Assembly (NCBI GenBank): GCA_040384625.1
Contig: JAZKIW010000113.1
Coordinates: 6,755 to 70,754, forward strand
Reading direction: 5' to 3'
Source: CADEEN01 sp040384625
GTDB lineage: Bacteria > Pseudomonadota > Gammaproteobacteria > Burkholderiales > Burkholderiaceae_C
Length of the DNA: 64,000 nt
Positions within the stretch are counted from its first letter, which is position 1. Each line of letters starts with the position of its first letter. A model generated the notes under the pieces. The model saw only the letters and a list, made by a program, of their open reading frames with translations, had not been told where the DNA came from and searched no databases. Made by a program: the position numbers and the translations under genes. This document shows positions 24,501 to 33,517 of the stretch, in pieces.

Positions 24501-25286
24501 TCAAACGGTGTAGTTCAAGGTCATGCGCCCGCCGTCGACGAGCAGCGTGTCGCCGGTCATGTAGCTGGCCGCGTCGCTGAGCAGGAAGGCCACGACACCG
24601 GCGATCTCGTCGGGCTCGCCCAGGCGCTTCATCGGCGTGCGGCTCATGATGCGGGCCTTGGCTTCTTCGCTCGTCAGCACCGCCCTGGCGGCGAGCTCGG
24701 TGGCGATGGTGCCGGGCGCGACGCCATTGACGCGGATGCCGTGCTCGGCCAGCGCCAGTGCCATCACGCGCGTGAGCTGGTCGATGCCGCCCTTGCTGGC
24801 GTTGTAGCTGGCGATGCTGGCGATGGTGAGGCGAGCGTTGACCGAGCTCATGTTGACGATGGCGCCGCCGCCACACTGCGCCACCAGTTGCCGCGCCACC
24901 GCCTGGCCGACCAGGAAGTGGCCCTTCAGGTTGACGTCGATCACGGCGTCCCAGTCGGCTTCGCCGATGTCGAGGAAGGGCCCGGCCCTGAAGATGCCGG
25001 CGTTGTTGACCAGGCCGTCGACGCGGCCGAAGGCGGCCAGCGTGGCGGCGAGCGCCGCATCGACATCGGCCTTGCTCGCCACATTGCAATGCTGGTAGAC
25101 GGCCAGCACACCGTCGGCCGCCAGCGCGGTGGCCAGCGCCTGGCCGTGCACGTCGTCGACGTCCCACAGCGCGACGGCCGCTCCGTCGGCCGCCAGCCGG
25201 CGCACACAGGCTTCGCCGATGCCCTGCGCGGCGCCGGTGACCACGAACACGCGGCCCTCGAGGCCGAACCCGATCTGCTTGCTCAT
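24501..25286 (-). CDS. SDR family oxidoreductase
   Basis: The 261-aa classical SDR shows VTGAAQGIGEACVRRL, the adenine-binding Asp in CNVASKADV region, NNAGIFRAG, the catalytic Ser (NMSSVNA) and Tyr/Lys (YNASKGG), then PGTIATELA and the C-terminal YMTGDTLLVDGGRMTL. It is of the 3-ketoacyl-ACP-reductase-like type that oxidises or reduces unknown alcohols. Its start overlaps the stop of the MBL-fold gene (ATGA), so the two form an operon. Confidence 0.9.
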   Translation of the reverse strand: MSKQIGFGLEGRVFVVTGAAQGIGEACVRRLAADGAAVALWDVDDVHGQALATALAADGVLAVYQHCNVASKADVDAALAATLAAFGRVDGLVNNAGIFRAGPFLDIGEADWDAVIDVNLKGHFLVGQAVARQLVAQCGGGAIVNMSSVNARLTIASIASYNASKGGIDQLTRVMALALAEHGIRVNGVAPGTIATELAARAVLTSEEAKARIMSRTPMKRLGEPDEIAGVVAFLLSDAASYMTGDTLLVDGGRMTLNYTV

Positions 25287-26254
25287 TCCTTCTTGCCTTT
25301 CTCGAGCCACACGCCCATGCCCTGTGCATTGAGCTCGATGTCCATCGCCAGCAGGGCGAGTTTTTCCGGCACGTGTTCGACGCCGTGCGCAGCCAGGCTT
25401 GATGCGTACAGCGCCGCCAGCCCGCGCTTCAGCGCATCGTGCCGTTGGGGCGCATGGCGCTCGCGCTCGGCCAGGGCGACCATGGCGGAGAGCATCGAAA
25501 GCACCCGATCGGCCGCGCGAGGCACCTCGGTCAGGCCGCTGTAGTGCGTGACGTACATGCGGACTGGCGCGAACGACAGCAAGCGCAGCACCGAATCGCG
25601 CAGGGCCGGCGGGTCGAACTGCACCGGCACGGTGTTGGGGAACATCCAGGCGCCCTGAGCCGTGTCGAACTCGCGGTACGAAGAGCCGAAGGTGTCGCCG
25701 CTGAACCAGCCGCGGGTAATTGGATCCCACACGCAATGGTGGTGGCGCGCGTGGCCGGGGGTGTCGATCAGGTGCAGCACACGGTCGCCACCGAGCGCTA
25801 GGTCCATGCCGTCGTGGCTGAGGCGCACGCGGGACTTGTCGACAGCGACCAGGCGGCCGTAGGAGCGCGCCATCTCCTCCGCGCCGTAGACCGCGAGCGC
25901 GCCTTCATGCAGCGCGGTCGGGTCGATCATGTGCTTTGCGCCGCGCGGGTGTACGAGCATCGTCGCGCTCGGCAGTTCGCGCATCAACAGGCCGGCGCCT
26001 CCGGCGTGGTCGAGGTGCACGTGCGTCGGGATCACCCAGTCCACCGCGTCGCGCGCTAGGCCCAGGGCCGCCAGAGCGGCTAAGTGGCGCGGCACGGCGT
26101 GGTTGGTGCCGGTGTCGATGAAGGCCGCACGACCGTTGTGAACGACGAGGTAGGCAGCATCGAAGCGTGGGCGCTGGAAGCCGGTGTCGATGGCGAAGAC
26201 GCCGCCGCCCAGATCGTCGACGAAGCCGGGCAAGGCAGCAGGACGGGTGGTCAT
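25283..26254 (-). CDS. MBL-fold metallo-hydrolase
   Basis: The 323-aa protein has the dinuclear metal motif THVHLDHAGG, then HPRGAKHMIDP, DTPGHARHHHCVWDP and SGDTFGSSYREF, typical of the metallo-beta-lactamase fold hydrolases in the glyoxalase II/lactonase-like group. Substrate is not known. The ATG at 26252-26254 was chosen because it gives a start close to the first strand. It is coupled to the SDR gene, suggesting a shared catabolic step. Confidence 0.87.
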   Translation of the reverse strand: MTTRPAALPGFVDDLGGGVFAIDTGFQRPRFDAAYLVVHNGRAAFIDTGTNHAVPRHLAALAALGLARDAVDWVIPTHVHLDHAGGAGLLMRELPSATMLVHPRGAKHMIDPTALHEGALAVYGAEEMARSYGRLVAVDKSRVRLSHDGMDLALGGDRVLHLIDTPGHARHHHCVWDPITRGWFSGDTFGSSYREFDTAQGAWMFPNTVPVQFDPPALRDSVLRLLSFAPVRMYVTHYSGLTEVPRAADRVLSMLSAMVALAERERHAPQRHDALKRGLAALYASSLAAHGVEHVPEKLALLAMDIELNAQGMGVWLEKGKKE

Positions 26255-26469
26255 GGCGATGATTCTAGGCAGCGCACTGGCGGCGTCGGGTGCGACCCAT
26301 GCGGCGTCTGCTCGCGGCGCCTGGTGCCGGTCTCGGGAACGGCCTATGCGCAACGTGACCTTCACGTCCTCCATCGAAACGATGGCGCCAGAGGACTCAT
26401 CGGGACCACGTCGCCGGATGTCAGCGCGCGGGGGGCACTCGCCCGCGATGCCTCAGAACGGCAAGTGTT

Positions 26470-27684
26470 TCAACTCTGCTGCTGTACCAACACCGCATAC
26501 AGCTTCGCGACGTCGGCCGTGCCGTCGTTGCCGGTCACGCTGCGCAGCATCTGCAGGCCCTTGGCGCGCGTTTTGGGTGCTTGCGCGAGGGCCAGCGCCA
26601 GGCGCAGCTTGGCGTCGTCGGGGCGCTTCAGGTTGCCCTTGGCGATGCCCTTCTCGATCAGGTCCACGGCCTTGTCGGCCTGGCCCATCGAGGCGTAGAC
26701 GGTGCCGACCTTGACCAGGTCGTTGCCTTCCTTCTGAGTCGAGGCTTCCGTGGCAGCTTGCGCGATCTCGGCGGCGCTTTCGGCCTGCTGCTTGAGCACC
26801 AGGTCCTTCAGGCGCTGGTGACGTGCGGCCTGGTCTCCGGTGCCCAGGGCGCCTGCGGCGTAGCCCTTGTCGACGATCGACTTGGCCTCGACCGGCAGAC
26901 CGGCCTGCAGCGAGAGCTGGGCCATTTCCATGAAGTCCTCGGTCTTGGTGATCAGGCCGTTGGCGAGCTTCAGGCGCATCACGTCCAGGCCCAAGCGGTC
27001 GGCGAAGCCGGGCTTGCGCTGGATCGAGGCCAGGTGGGCGGTCCAGTAGTCCTTCTTGGCGTAATACAGCACCAGCCGCTCCAGAGCATGCGAGTAGGCG
27101 CCGTTGTTGCCCAGGCGCTTGGCGGCATCGGCCAGGCGCAGCAGGTCGTCTTCGCTGGGGCGGCGGCCGGCCTGTTCAGCGGCGCTCACCTGGGCCTGCG
27201 CGTCCTTGAAGATCTGAGAGTAGTCACCGCTTTGAGACTGCAGGTAAGCGGCCAATTGGTTCAGCGAGGCGCTGTTGCCGCCGGCAGCGCGCGCCTTGCC
27301 GATCCACTCCGAGGCTTTGGCATTGTTCTTCTGCTGAGAGTAGGCATAGGCTAGCGATTCGGCGATCTGTGCCTGTTCGCCGGCGGCCAGGCGCCCGGAA
27401 GCCATGGCCGACTCGAAGGCTGCGATGGCGGCGCCGCTGTCACCTGCGCGCTGGGCGGCGGCGCCCTTCATGCGGTCGATCATCAACTGCTCAGCGGGGT
27501 TCTTGCCGCCCACGGCATCGGCCTCGCGCGCCTTGGCCAGCGCTTCGCGGGCCTTGCCGCCCTTGAGCAATTCGCTCGCTTGCTGGAGCGGCCTGCCCAC
27601 CTCGGGGCGGATGCCCTGCGCCAAGGCGCTGCTCACCAGGCCAGCAGCCAGCAGGGCGGTGGTCAAGAGGCGGATCGATTTCAT
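26470..27684 (-). CDS. Secreted TPR-like protein of the TonB locus
   Basis: The 404-aa protein starts with a signal peptide (MKSIRLLTTALLAAGLVSSALAQG) and is otherwise helical with TPR-like repeats (ASELLKGGKAREALAKAREADAVGG, ESLAYAYSQQKNNAKASEWI, VGTVYASMGQADKAVDLIEKGI). It probably lies in the periplasm. The function is unknown; its place as the last gene of the tonB-exbB-exbD-exbD group suggests a part in energised outer-membrane transport (inference). A stem-loop separates it from exbD. Confidence 0.75.
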   Translation of the reverse strand: MKSIRLLTTALLAAGLVSSALAQGIRPEVGRPLQQASELLKGGKAREALAKAREADAVGGKNPAEQLMIDRMKGAAAQRAGDSGAAIAAFESAMASGRLAAGEQAQIAESLAYAYSQQKNNAKASEWIGKARAAGGNSASLNQLAAYLQSQSGDYSQIFKDAQAQVSAAEQAGRRPSEDDLLRLADAAKRLGNNGAYSHALERLVLYYAKKDYWTAHLASIQRKPGFADRLGLDVMRLKLANGLITKTEDFMEMAQLSLQAGLPVEAKSIVDKGYAAGALGTGDQAARHQRLKDLVLKQQAESAAEIAQAATEASTQKEGNDLVKVGTVYASMGQADKAVDLIEKGIAKGNLKRPDDAKLRLALALAQAPKTRAKGLQMLRSVTGNDGTADVAKLYAVLVQQQS

Positions 27685-27720
27685 GGGCTTGCTTTCGCGT
27701 GCGGTGATGGGAATGAAATA

Positions 27721-27753
27721 CGGGGACCGGCCGCTTGCCGGCAACGATCCCCG
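27721..27753 (-). terminator. Stem-loop between the second exbD and the TPR gene
   Basis: Outer arms CGGGGA/TCCCCG (27721-27726, 27748-27753) enclose an inner CCGGC/GCCGG stem. On the minus strand the stem is followed by a moderately T-rich stretch. It could lower expression of the TPR gene relative to exbD, or act as an mRNA stabiliser. Confidence 0.4.
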
Positions 27754-27786
27754 CGTGGCTGCCGTTGACGCCGGCGTCTCAGCGCA

Positions 27787-28209
27787 TCAGTTCATGAACT
27801 GTTCGTTACCGACGAGCCCGATCTTGGTCACGCCCAGACGCTGGGCGTTGGCCATCACGGCGGCGACGTACTTGTAGGTCACCAGCTTGTTGGGGCGCAA
27901 GTGCACTTCCTGCTGGTCGGGCTCGGCGGCCACTGCGGCCAGCTTTCCTTGCAACTCGCCCATGGTCACTGCCACGCCGTTCCAGCCGATTGTTCCGTCG
28001 AAGTCGACGTCCACGCGGATCGGCGGGCGCGGCTCCTTGGGCTGGGCATTGTTCGGGATCGGCATGTTCATCTTGACTGCATGTGTCTGGATCGGGATGG
28101 TGATGATGAACAGGATCAACAACACCAGCATGACGTCGATCAGCGGCGTCATGTTCATCTCGATCATCGGGGCGTCTTCACCGCCGCTGCCACCTACTTG
28201 CATCGACAT
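27787..28209 (-). CDS. exbD: ExbD/TolR family protein (second copy)
   Basis: The 140-aa protein has a short cytoplasmic tail, one membrane helix with the essential Asp25 in MTPLIDVMLVLLI, and a periplasmic domain. It works with ExbB as the proton-driven stator that energises TonB. It has low similarity to the other ExbD, so the duplication is old. It lies 12 bases after the first exbD. Confidence 0.9.
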   Translation of the reverse strand: MSMQVGGSGGEDAPMIEMNMTPLIDVMLVLLILFIITIPIQTHAVKMNMPIPNNAQPKEPRPPIRVDVDFDGTIGWNGVAVTMGELQGKLAAVAAEPDQQEVHLRPNKLVTYKYVAAVMANAQRLGVTKIGLVGNEQFMN

Positions 28210-28221
28210 CTTGTTTGCTCC

Positions 28222-28659
28222 CTAGCGCGACACCACGCCCGGCGGCGGTTCAGTGATAAAGCCGACTTTGAGGATGCCCGCACGCTGGCAGGCCACGACC
28301 ACGCGGCCAACCGATTCGTAGCGGACTTCGCCGTCGCCGCGGATGTGCACTTCAGGTTGCGGTTCCTTGACGGCCTCGAGCTTGAGCCGTGTGACCAAAG
28401 TCTCGATGTCGGGCAGGCGCTGCATACCCCAGTGCACCTCCCCATCGCGATTGACGGCGATGACGATGTTCTCGGGCTTGGTCTGCGTCGGAACATTGCG
28501 CTCCTTAGGCAGTTCGAGCTTGATGCTCTGCGTGACCACCGGAACGGTGATCATGAAGATGATCAGCAGCACCAGCATCACGTCCACCAGGGGCGTGGTG
28601 TTGATGGTGGAGTTCATCTCCTCTTCGTCGCCGTCTTCCGACGCTACGTTCATCGACAT
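28222..28659 (-). CDS. exbD: ExbD/TolR family protein (first copy)
   Basis: The 145-aa protein has the same arrangement as its neighbour: an acidic N-terminus (SEDGDEEEMNSTIN), a membrane helix with Asp26 in TTPLVDVMLVLLI, and a periplasmic domain. GAGGAG lies upstream of the ATG. Two adjacent exbD genes are known from the Xanthomonas tonB-exbB-exbD1-exbD2 locus, where the second is needed only for some substrates. Confidence 0.9.
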   Translation of the reverse strand: MSMNVASEDGDEEEMNSTINTTPLVDVMLVLLIIFMITVPVVTQSIKLELPKERNVPTQTKPENIVIAVNRDGEVHWGMQRLPDIETLVTRLKLEAVKEPQPEVHIRGDGEVRYESVGRVVVACQRAGILKVGFITEPPPGVVSR

Positions 28660-28693
28660 CGACTGTCTCCTCGCTGATCGTTGCGTTGAACGG

Positions 28694-29539
28694 TCAGCGC
28701 TTCCCGGCCAGCAGCACGTTGTGCACGTCGCCCGAGAAGGCGCGCACGCGCTCCATCGCGCTCTTGTTGCGACGGATCAGCCAGTTGTAGCCCATCACCG
28801 CGGGCACCGCGACGGCCAGGCCGATCGCGGTCATGATCAGGGCTTCGCCGACTGGCCCCGCCACCTTGTCGATCGAGGCCTGGCCCGAGATGCCGATGCT
28901 GGTCAGCGCGTGGAGGATGCCCCAGACAGTGCCGAACAGGCCGACAAACGGCGCCGTGGAGCCGACGGTCGCCAGGAAGGCCAGGCCATCCTGCAGGCGG
29001 CTGTTGATGTTGTCGACGGAGCGCTGGATGCTCATGCCGATCCAGGTGTGCTTGTCGATCGTGTCGACGAGCGAGCCCTCATGGTGTTCGCTCGCCTTGA
29101 GCCCGCTCTCGGCAATGAAGCGGAAGGCACTGCCTTCGTCCAAGCCCTCGGCACCCTTCCTGATCGAGCCCGCGGCCCAGAAGCTGTCGCCGGCGTGCTT
29201 GGCACTGCGCATCAGCTTGCTCTGCTCGAACAGCTTGGTGAAGATGACGTACCAACTCCCCATCGACATGATGATCATGATGATCAGCGTGGTGCGGGTG
29301 ATGATGTCGCCTTCCCTCCACATCGCTTCGATGCCGTAGGGGTTGTCGACGGTCTCTTTGCTCACCGTGGGTGCCGGCGCTGGCGTGGCTGAAGGAGCCG
29401 CCACAGGGGCCGGCGCCGCTGCCTCCGCTGCTGGAGCCGAGGCCTGGGCCAGGGCGGTCATCGGCAGGCTCGAGGCCAGCGTGGCCAGTGCTATCAATGC
29501 GGCAGCAAGGGGCGCGCGGGCAAGATGGATCAAAGACAT
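28694..29539 (-). CDS. exbB: ExbB-type MotA/TolQ/ExbB proton channel protein
   Basis: The 281-aa protein has an N-terminal signal-like helix, an Ala/Pro-rich spacer (about residues 28-60) and then the three-helix ExbB core with LATVGSTAPFVGLFGTVWGI and GPVGEALIMTAIGLAVAVPAVMGYN. The long N-terminal part is normal for the longer ExbB type. GGAGG five bases before the ATG (29537-29539) fixes the start. It forms the proton channel with the ExbD proteins. Confidence 0.92.
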   Translation of the reverse strand: MSLIHLARAPLAAALIALATLASSLPMTALAQASAPAAEAAAPAPVAAPSATPAPAPTVSKETVDNPYGIEAMWREGDIITRTTLIIMIIMSMGSWYVIFTKLFEQSKLMRSAKHAGDSFWAAGSIRKGAEGLDEGSAFRFIAESGLKASEHHEGSLVDTIDKHTWIGMSIQRSVDNINSRLQDGLAFLATVGSTAPFVGLFGTVWGILHALTSIGISGQASIDKVAGPVGEALIMTAIGLAVAVPAVMGYNWLIRRNKSAMERVRAFSGDVHNVLLAGKR

Positions 29540-29624
29540 GGTTCCTCCAGAGAACAAACGCGCGTAATGGCTGAGGCCGCGCTGGTACCGAACTACGATC
29601 AACGGCAGGGGCGGGCGCCCAAGC

Positions 29625-30296
29625 TCAATTTGTCAATTTCCAAACGTACTCGACGTCAGCAAACGCGCCGACGGCTTTGCCGTTTTCATCTCGGCCGGGC
29701 CGGAACTTGCATTCACTCAACCCGCTCACGGCCGCCCGATCGAGCGTCTTGTGCGCACGTGATGGACCAGCTGATCTGAGCACTTCGGCGCCGATCATCT
29801 TGCCGGCCGCATCAATGGTGAATCGAATCTTGGTTGTCCCCGTCGCCTCTTCCTTCAAGGCGGCAGCGGGGTAGTCGGGCTTGCAGTCGCTGACGCTAGT
29901 GATTGCAGCGACCGCTGCCACTCGCGCCGGCGCGGGCGCGGGCGGTGCCTCTGGTGCCACCGGGGCAATCGCCACGGGCGCCGGCGGCGGCGCCACGGGC
30001 GTGACGGTGATCGTCGGGGCCGGTGTCGGCGGCGGGTTCACCACGACTTCCGGTGGCGGCACGAAGCTCGGCGGCGGCGGCGCGAACTTCGGCGGCGGCG
30101 GCAGGTTTTCGGGCGGCGGCGGCGGGGGCTTGATCTCTTCGATGATCTTGGTCTCGATCGGACCCTTGATCACTTCGATCACGGTCCGCGCAAGGCCATT
30201 GATCAGCGCCCAGCCCAGCAGGATGTGCATCACGATCACGATGCCGATCCCGATCGCGTGTTTGCCGGGATTGCGTTGTTGCTCGGCGTAGTTCAA
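29625..30296 (-). CDS. tonB: TonB energy transducer (TTG start)
   Basis: The 223-aa protein has a cytoplasmic N-terminus and one membrane helix, with a conserved-type His at residue 13. A long proline-rich periplasmic spacer (PPPPPPENLPPPPKF, then PAPAP repeats) follows, and then the TonB C-terminal domain (DYPAAALKEEATGTTKIRFTID, with FRPGRDENGKAV). The start is taken as TTG at 30294-30296: GGAGG lies eight bases upstream at 30305-30309, and the resulting MNYAEQQRNPGKH is the usual start of this TonB class. It transmits the proton-motive force to outer-membrane receptors, none of which is in the window. Confidence 0.9.
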   Translation of the reverse strand: MNYAEQQRNPGKHAIGIGIVIVMHILLGWALINGLARTVIEVIKGPIETKIIEEIKPPPPPPENLPPPPKFAPPPPSFVPPPEVVVNPPPTPAPTITVTPVAPPPAPVAIAPVAPEAPPAPAPARVAAVAAITSVSDCKPDYPAAALKEEATGTTKIRFTIDAAGKMIGAEVLRSAGPSRAHKTLDRAAVSGLSECKFRPGRDENGKAVGAFADVEYVWKLTN

Positions 30297-30511
30297 ACCA
30301 CTGTCCTCCAGACGTCCGAGGTTTCCGGGCGCTGCTTGTGCAAACCAACAGCCTTGTGGGCTGGTGCAACGGCAAGCGTTGCAGGATGTCAATCGGTGAC
30401 CTGCACCGCGAAGGGCGTGAATATATCGCCAAAGTGCACGGGTCCGACTCGGGGCATCACCTTAATGGTGTCGCCCCACGCTCGTCGTGCTGACGAACTG
30501 TCGGACATCGT

Positions 30512-30587
<76 letters not shown>

Positions 30588-30600
30588 ACGACAGGGCAGA

Positions 30601-30606
30601 ATTCTA
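30601..30606 (-). promoter_or_regulatory. Possible -10 element of tRNA-Ala
   Basis: On the minus strand TAGAAT (five of six consensus bases) lies 13 bases upstream of the tRNA 5' end. No clear -35 is seen at 16-18 bases. Confidence 0.4.
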
Positions 30607-30692
30607 GCAGTCGGCTTGGTGTCTTCCGTTCGGACGCAAGGCCGCGCACGCGCTCGATGCCACTGATGACAGACAGAAAACTGGGACCGAAC

Positions 30693-31538
30693 ATGCAAGA
30701 CCCTGACTGGCTAGACTCGCAGTACGACAACCGACGCCGAGTACCTGAATTCGCACAGCACCTGTCGCGCTGGCGCGAAGCTTCGCTGCACGCCCGCGGC
30801 GGCCTCCGTTGCCACCTCGACATACCCTACAGCGCCGACGGTCGCCTGGCCCTGGACGTATTTCCGGCAGCGCAGCCGCGCGCCCCGGTGCTGATGTTCA
30901 TTCACGGCGGCTACTGGCGCTCGCTGAACAAGTCCGATTTCTCGTTCGTCGCCACGCCGTTCGTGGCCGCCGGGTCGATGGTGGTCGTGCCCGAATATTC
31001 GCTGTGCCCGGCCGTCACGGTCGACGCCATTGCGCTGCAAATGGCTCATGCGCTGGCCTGGGTGCACATGCATGCCGCGCAGTATGGCGGCGACGCATCG
31101 CATTGCGTGGTGGCGGGGCACTCGGCCGGGGGCCATCTGGCGGCGATGCTGCTCACTTGCGACGGCCGACGCGTTTCGCGTGAGCTGCCGACGCAACTGC
31201 TGCGAAGTGCCGTGTCGATATCGGGCTTGTACGACCTGGCGCCGATTGCCGCCACGCCCTACCTGCAGGTCGATCTGCGTCTGACCCCCGAGGTCGTCGC
31301 ACGCACCAGTCCGGCCAATTTTGCGGCTCCGAGCGGCGCGCGCCTGGCCAGTGTGGTCGGTGCGCTCGAGAGCGAAGAGTTCCGCCGCCACAACCGCCTG
31401 ATCCGCGACCGATGGGGATCCCGGGTGGTGCCGATCTGCGAGGAGCTTGCCGGTCGCAACCACTTCACCGCACTCGACGAGCTTGTCGAGCCTCAGACAA
31501 GGCTGCAGCAGTGCGTTCTGCAGTGGCTCGCCGATTGA
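30693..31538 (+). CDS. Alpha/beta hydrolase, arylformamidase (KynB)-like
   Basis: The 281-aa protein has the HGGYWRSLNKSDFSF oxyanion region typical of kynurenine-formamidase-like esterases, the nucleophile elbow GHSAGGHLAAML, and a late His (GRNHFTALDEL) for the triad. The ATG at 30693 gives the conserved DPDWLDSQYDNRRRVPEF start; ATGs at 30657 and 30666 are in frame. It stands alone; no tryptophan-catabolism gene is beside it, so the substrate is unproven. Confidence 0.8.
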   Translation: MQDPDWLDSQYDNRRRVPEFAQHLSRWREASLHARGGLRCHLDIPYSADGRLALDVFPAAQPRAPVLMFIHGGYWRSLNKSDFSFVATPFVAAGSMVVVPEYSLCPAVTVDAIALQMAHALAWVHMHAAQYGGDASHCVVAGHSAGGHLAAMLLTCDGRRVSRELPTQLLRSAVSISGLYDLAPIAATPYLQVDLRLTPEVVARTSPANFAAPSGARLASVVGALESEEFRRHNRLIRDRWGSRVVPICEELAGRNHFTALDELVEPQTRLQQCVLQWLAD

Positions 31539-31581
31539 GTGCGGTCATGCGCCGACCTGCGCTATGATCATTACACGAAAG

Positions 31582-31618
31582 ATAGTTTATTGCTATTGAT
31601 CGGATAGCGCCATTGCAT
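31582..31618 (+). promoter_or_regulatory. OxyR-type box upstream of rubrerythrin
   Basis: The sequence reads ATAG (31582), seven bases, CTAT (31593), seven bases, ATAG (31604), seven bases, GCAT (31615). OxyR contacts four tetranucleotides ATAG-N7-CTAT-N7-ATAG-N7-CTAT; three match exactly and the fourth matches in two bases, all with perfect spacing. The box ends 64 bases before the rubrerythrin start, a suitable place for activation. Confidence 0.65.
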
Positions 31619-31682
31619 TGGCGGACCCCCTGTCAGTGAGATACCGTTTGCAGCACGCCGATTGCCAACACAGGAGAGCGAC

Positions 31683-32102
31683 ATGGGCTTGAAGGGATCG
31701 AAAACCGAGCAGAACCTGAAGGACGCCTTCGCGGGTGAGTCGCAGGCCAATCGCCGGTACCTGTACTTCGCGAACAAGGCCGACATCGAGGGCCAGAACG
31801 ACGTTGCGGCGCTGTTCCGATCCACTGCAGAAGGAGAAACCGGCCACGCGCACGGCCACCTGGAGTTCTTGGAAACGGTGGGCGACCCGGCCACCGGCCT
31901 GCCGATCGGCAGCAGCCGCTTGAACCTGAAGGCTGCTGTGGCCGGCGAGACGCACGAGTACACCGACATGTACCCCGGCATGGCCAAGACCGCGCGCGAC
32001 GAGAGCTTCGATGAGATCGCCGACTGGTTCGAGACCCTGGCCAAGGCCGAGCGCTCGCACGCCAATCGCTACCAGAAGGCGCTCGACGCCCTGGTGGACT
32101 GA
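31683..32102 (+). CDS. Rubrerythrin family protein without a rubredoxin domain
   Basis: The 139-aa protein is a ferritin-like four-helix bundle with the diiron ligands in FAGESQANRRYLYFANKADIEGQ, AEGETGHAHGHLEFL, AGETHEYTDMYPGMAKTARDE and AKAERSHANRYQKAL. It lacks the C-terminal rubredoxin domain of classical rubrerythrin, so it needs another electron donor. Rubrerythrins reduce hydrogen peroxide. Start: AGGAG lies shortly before the ATG at 31683. It is first in a four-gene run with a GlpC-like protein, DUF3501 and an aldo-keto reductase. Confidence 0.92.
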   Translation: MGLKGSKTEQNLKDAFAGESQANRRYLYFANKADIEGQNDVAALFRSTAEGETGHAHGHLEFLETVGDPATGLPIGSSRLNLKAAVAGETHEYTDMYPGMAKTARDESFDEIADWFETLAKAERSHANRYQKALDALVD

Positions 32103-32163
32103 GGCTTTCCTAACCTCCTGAGCAAGGGGCTGCGTGCCCCTTGTTTTCCATCTGGCGGAGCAT

Positions 32164-33510
32164 ATGCGCGAAGGCAATCTCGAGGCACCGACAAGGCACC
32201 CGATCGACTGGAAGAATCCGGCTTTCCATGACGAAACCGCGGCCCTCAAGGAGATGGAGCGGGTGTTCGACATCTGTCATGGTTGCCGGCGCTGCGTCAG
32301 CTTGTGCCAGAGCTTTCCCAACCTGTTCGACCTGGTGGACGCCACCGAAGACGGCGAAGTCCACGGTGTGAAGAAGGAGGACTACTGGAAGGTCGTCGAC
32401 CAGTGCTACCTGTGCGACCTGTGCTACATGACGAAGTGTCCGTACACGCCTCCGCATCCTTGGAACCTCGACTTCCCGCATCTGATGCTGCGGGCCAAGG
32501 CGATCAAGTTCAAGAAGGGCTCGGTGGGCGCCGGCGAGCAGTTCCTGGCCTCGACCGATGTGCACGGCAGCTTCGCCGGCATCCCGGTGATCGTGCAGAC
32601 GGTCAACGCGGTGAACCGGACCAAGCTGGCGCGCAAGGCGATGGATAAGGCGCTCGGCGTGCACCCCGAAGCCTGGATGCCCGAGCTGGCGACGCAGCGC
32701 TTTCGCTGGGGCGCCAGCAAGCAAGGCAAGGCGACGGTCGTCAACAATGGCCAGCGCACACCTGGGCGAGTGGCGATCTTCTCCACCTGCTATGTCAACT
32801 ACAACGAGCCTGGCATCGGGCACGACTTGGTCAAACTGCTGGAGCACAACGACATTCCGTATGTGATCGTCGAGAAGGAATCGTGCTGCGGCATGCCTAA
32901 GCTCGAATTGGGCGATCTCGACTCGGTGGCGCGCCACAAGGAGGCCAACATGCCGACGTTGGCGCGCTACGCCAAGGACGGCTTCGCGATCGTCAGCGCC
33001 GTGCCGAGCTGCACCCTCATGTTCAAGCAGGAACTTCCGCTGATGTTCCCGGAATGCGCCGACACACAGGCGGTGAAGGAGGCGATGTTCGATCCCTTCG
33101 AATACCTCATCGCGCGCCACAAGGACGGGCTGTTGAAGACGGATTTCAAGGCCGCGTTGGGCAAGGTCAGTTACCACATTCCTTGTCATGGCCGGGTGCA
33201 GAACATTGGCAAGAAGACGGAGGAAATGTTCAAGCTGGTCGGCAGCAAGGTCGAGGTGACGCTGAACACCATCGAGCGCTGCTCGGGCCACGCCGGTACC
33301 TATGGAGTGAAGACGCTGACGCACCCGATGGCGATGAAGATCGGCAAGCCGGTGTTCAAGGCGATGGCCAGGGACGAACCCGACTTCATCAGCAGCGACT
33401 GCGCGCTGGCCGGCCACCACATCGCGCAGGGCATGGCCCTGGCCGGCACGCCTGCGAAGGCGCTCCGGCACCCGCTGACCCTGGTGCGCATGGCCTATGG
33501 ATTGGAGTGA
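32164..33510 (+). CDS. GlpC-like iron-sulfur protein (heterodisulfide-reductase-related)
   Basis: The 448-aa protein has two [4Fe-4S] motifs, CHGCRRCVSLCQSFP and CYLCDLCYMTKCPYTPP, then a CCG-type domain (FSTCYVNYNEPG, ESCCGMP) and a second, altered one (YHIPCHGRVQNIGKK, ERCSGHAGTYG). This order matches subunit C of anaerobic glycerol-3-phosphate dehydrogenase and its relatives. No glpA/glpB genes are present. Its position 61 bases after rubrerythrin suggests it supplies electrons to that protein (inference). The ATG at 32164 has GGAG upstream. Confidence 0.88.
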   Translation: MREGNLEAPTRHPIDWKNPAFHDETAALKEMERVFDICHGCRRCVSLCQSFPNLFDLVDATEDGEVHGVKKEDYWKVVDQCYLCDLCYMTKCPYTPPHPWNLDFPHLMLRAKAIKFKKGSVGAGEQFLASTDVHGSFAGIPVIVQTVNAVNRTKLARKAMDKALGVHPEAWMPELATQRFRWGASKQGKATVVNNGQRTPGRVAIFSTCYVNYNEPGIGHDLVKLLEHNDIPYVIVEKESCCGMPKLELGDLDSVARHKEANMPTLARYAKDGFAIVSAVPSCTLMFKQELPLMFPECADTQAVKEAMFDPFEYLIARHKDGLLKTDFKAALGKVSYHIPCHGRVQNIGKKTEEMFKLVGSKVEVTLNTIERCSGHAGTYGVKTLTHPMAMKIGKPVFKAMARDEPDFISSDCALAGHHIAQGMALAGTPAKALRHPLTLVRMAYGLE

Positions 33511-33517
33511 ACGCCGC

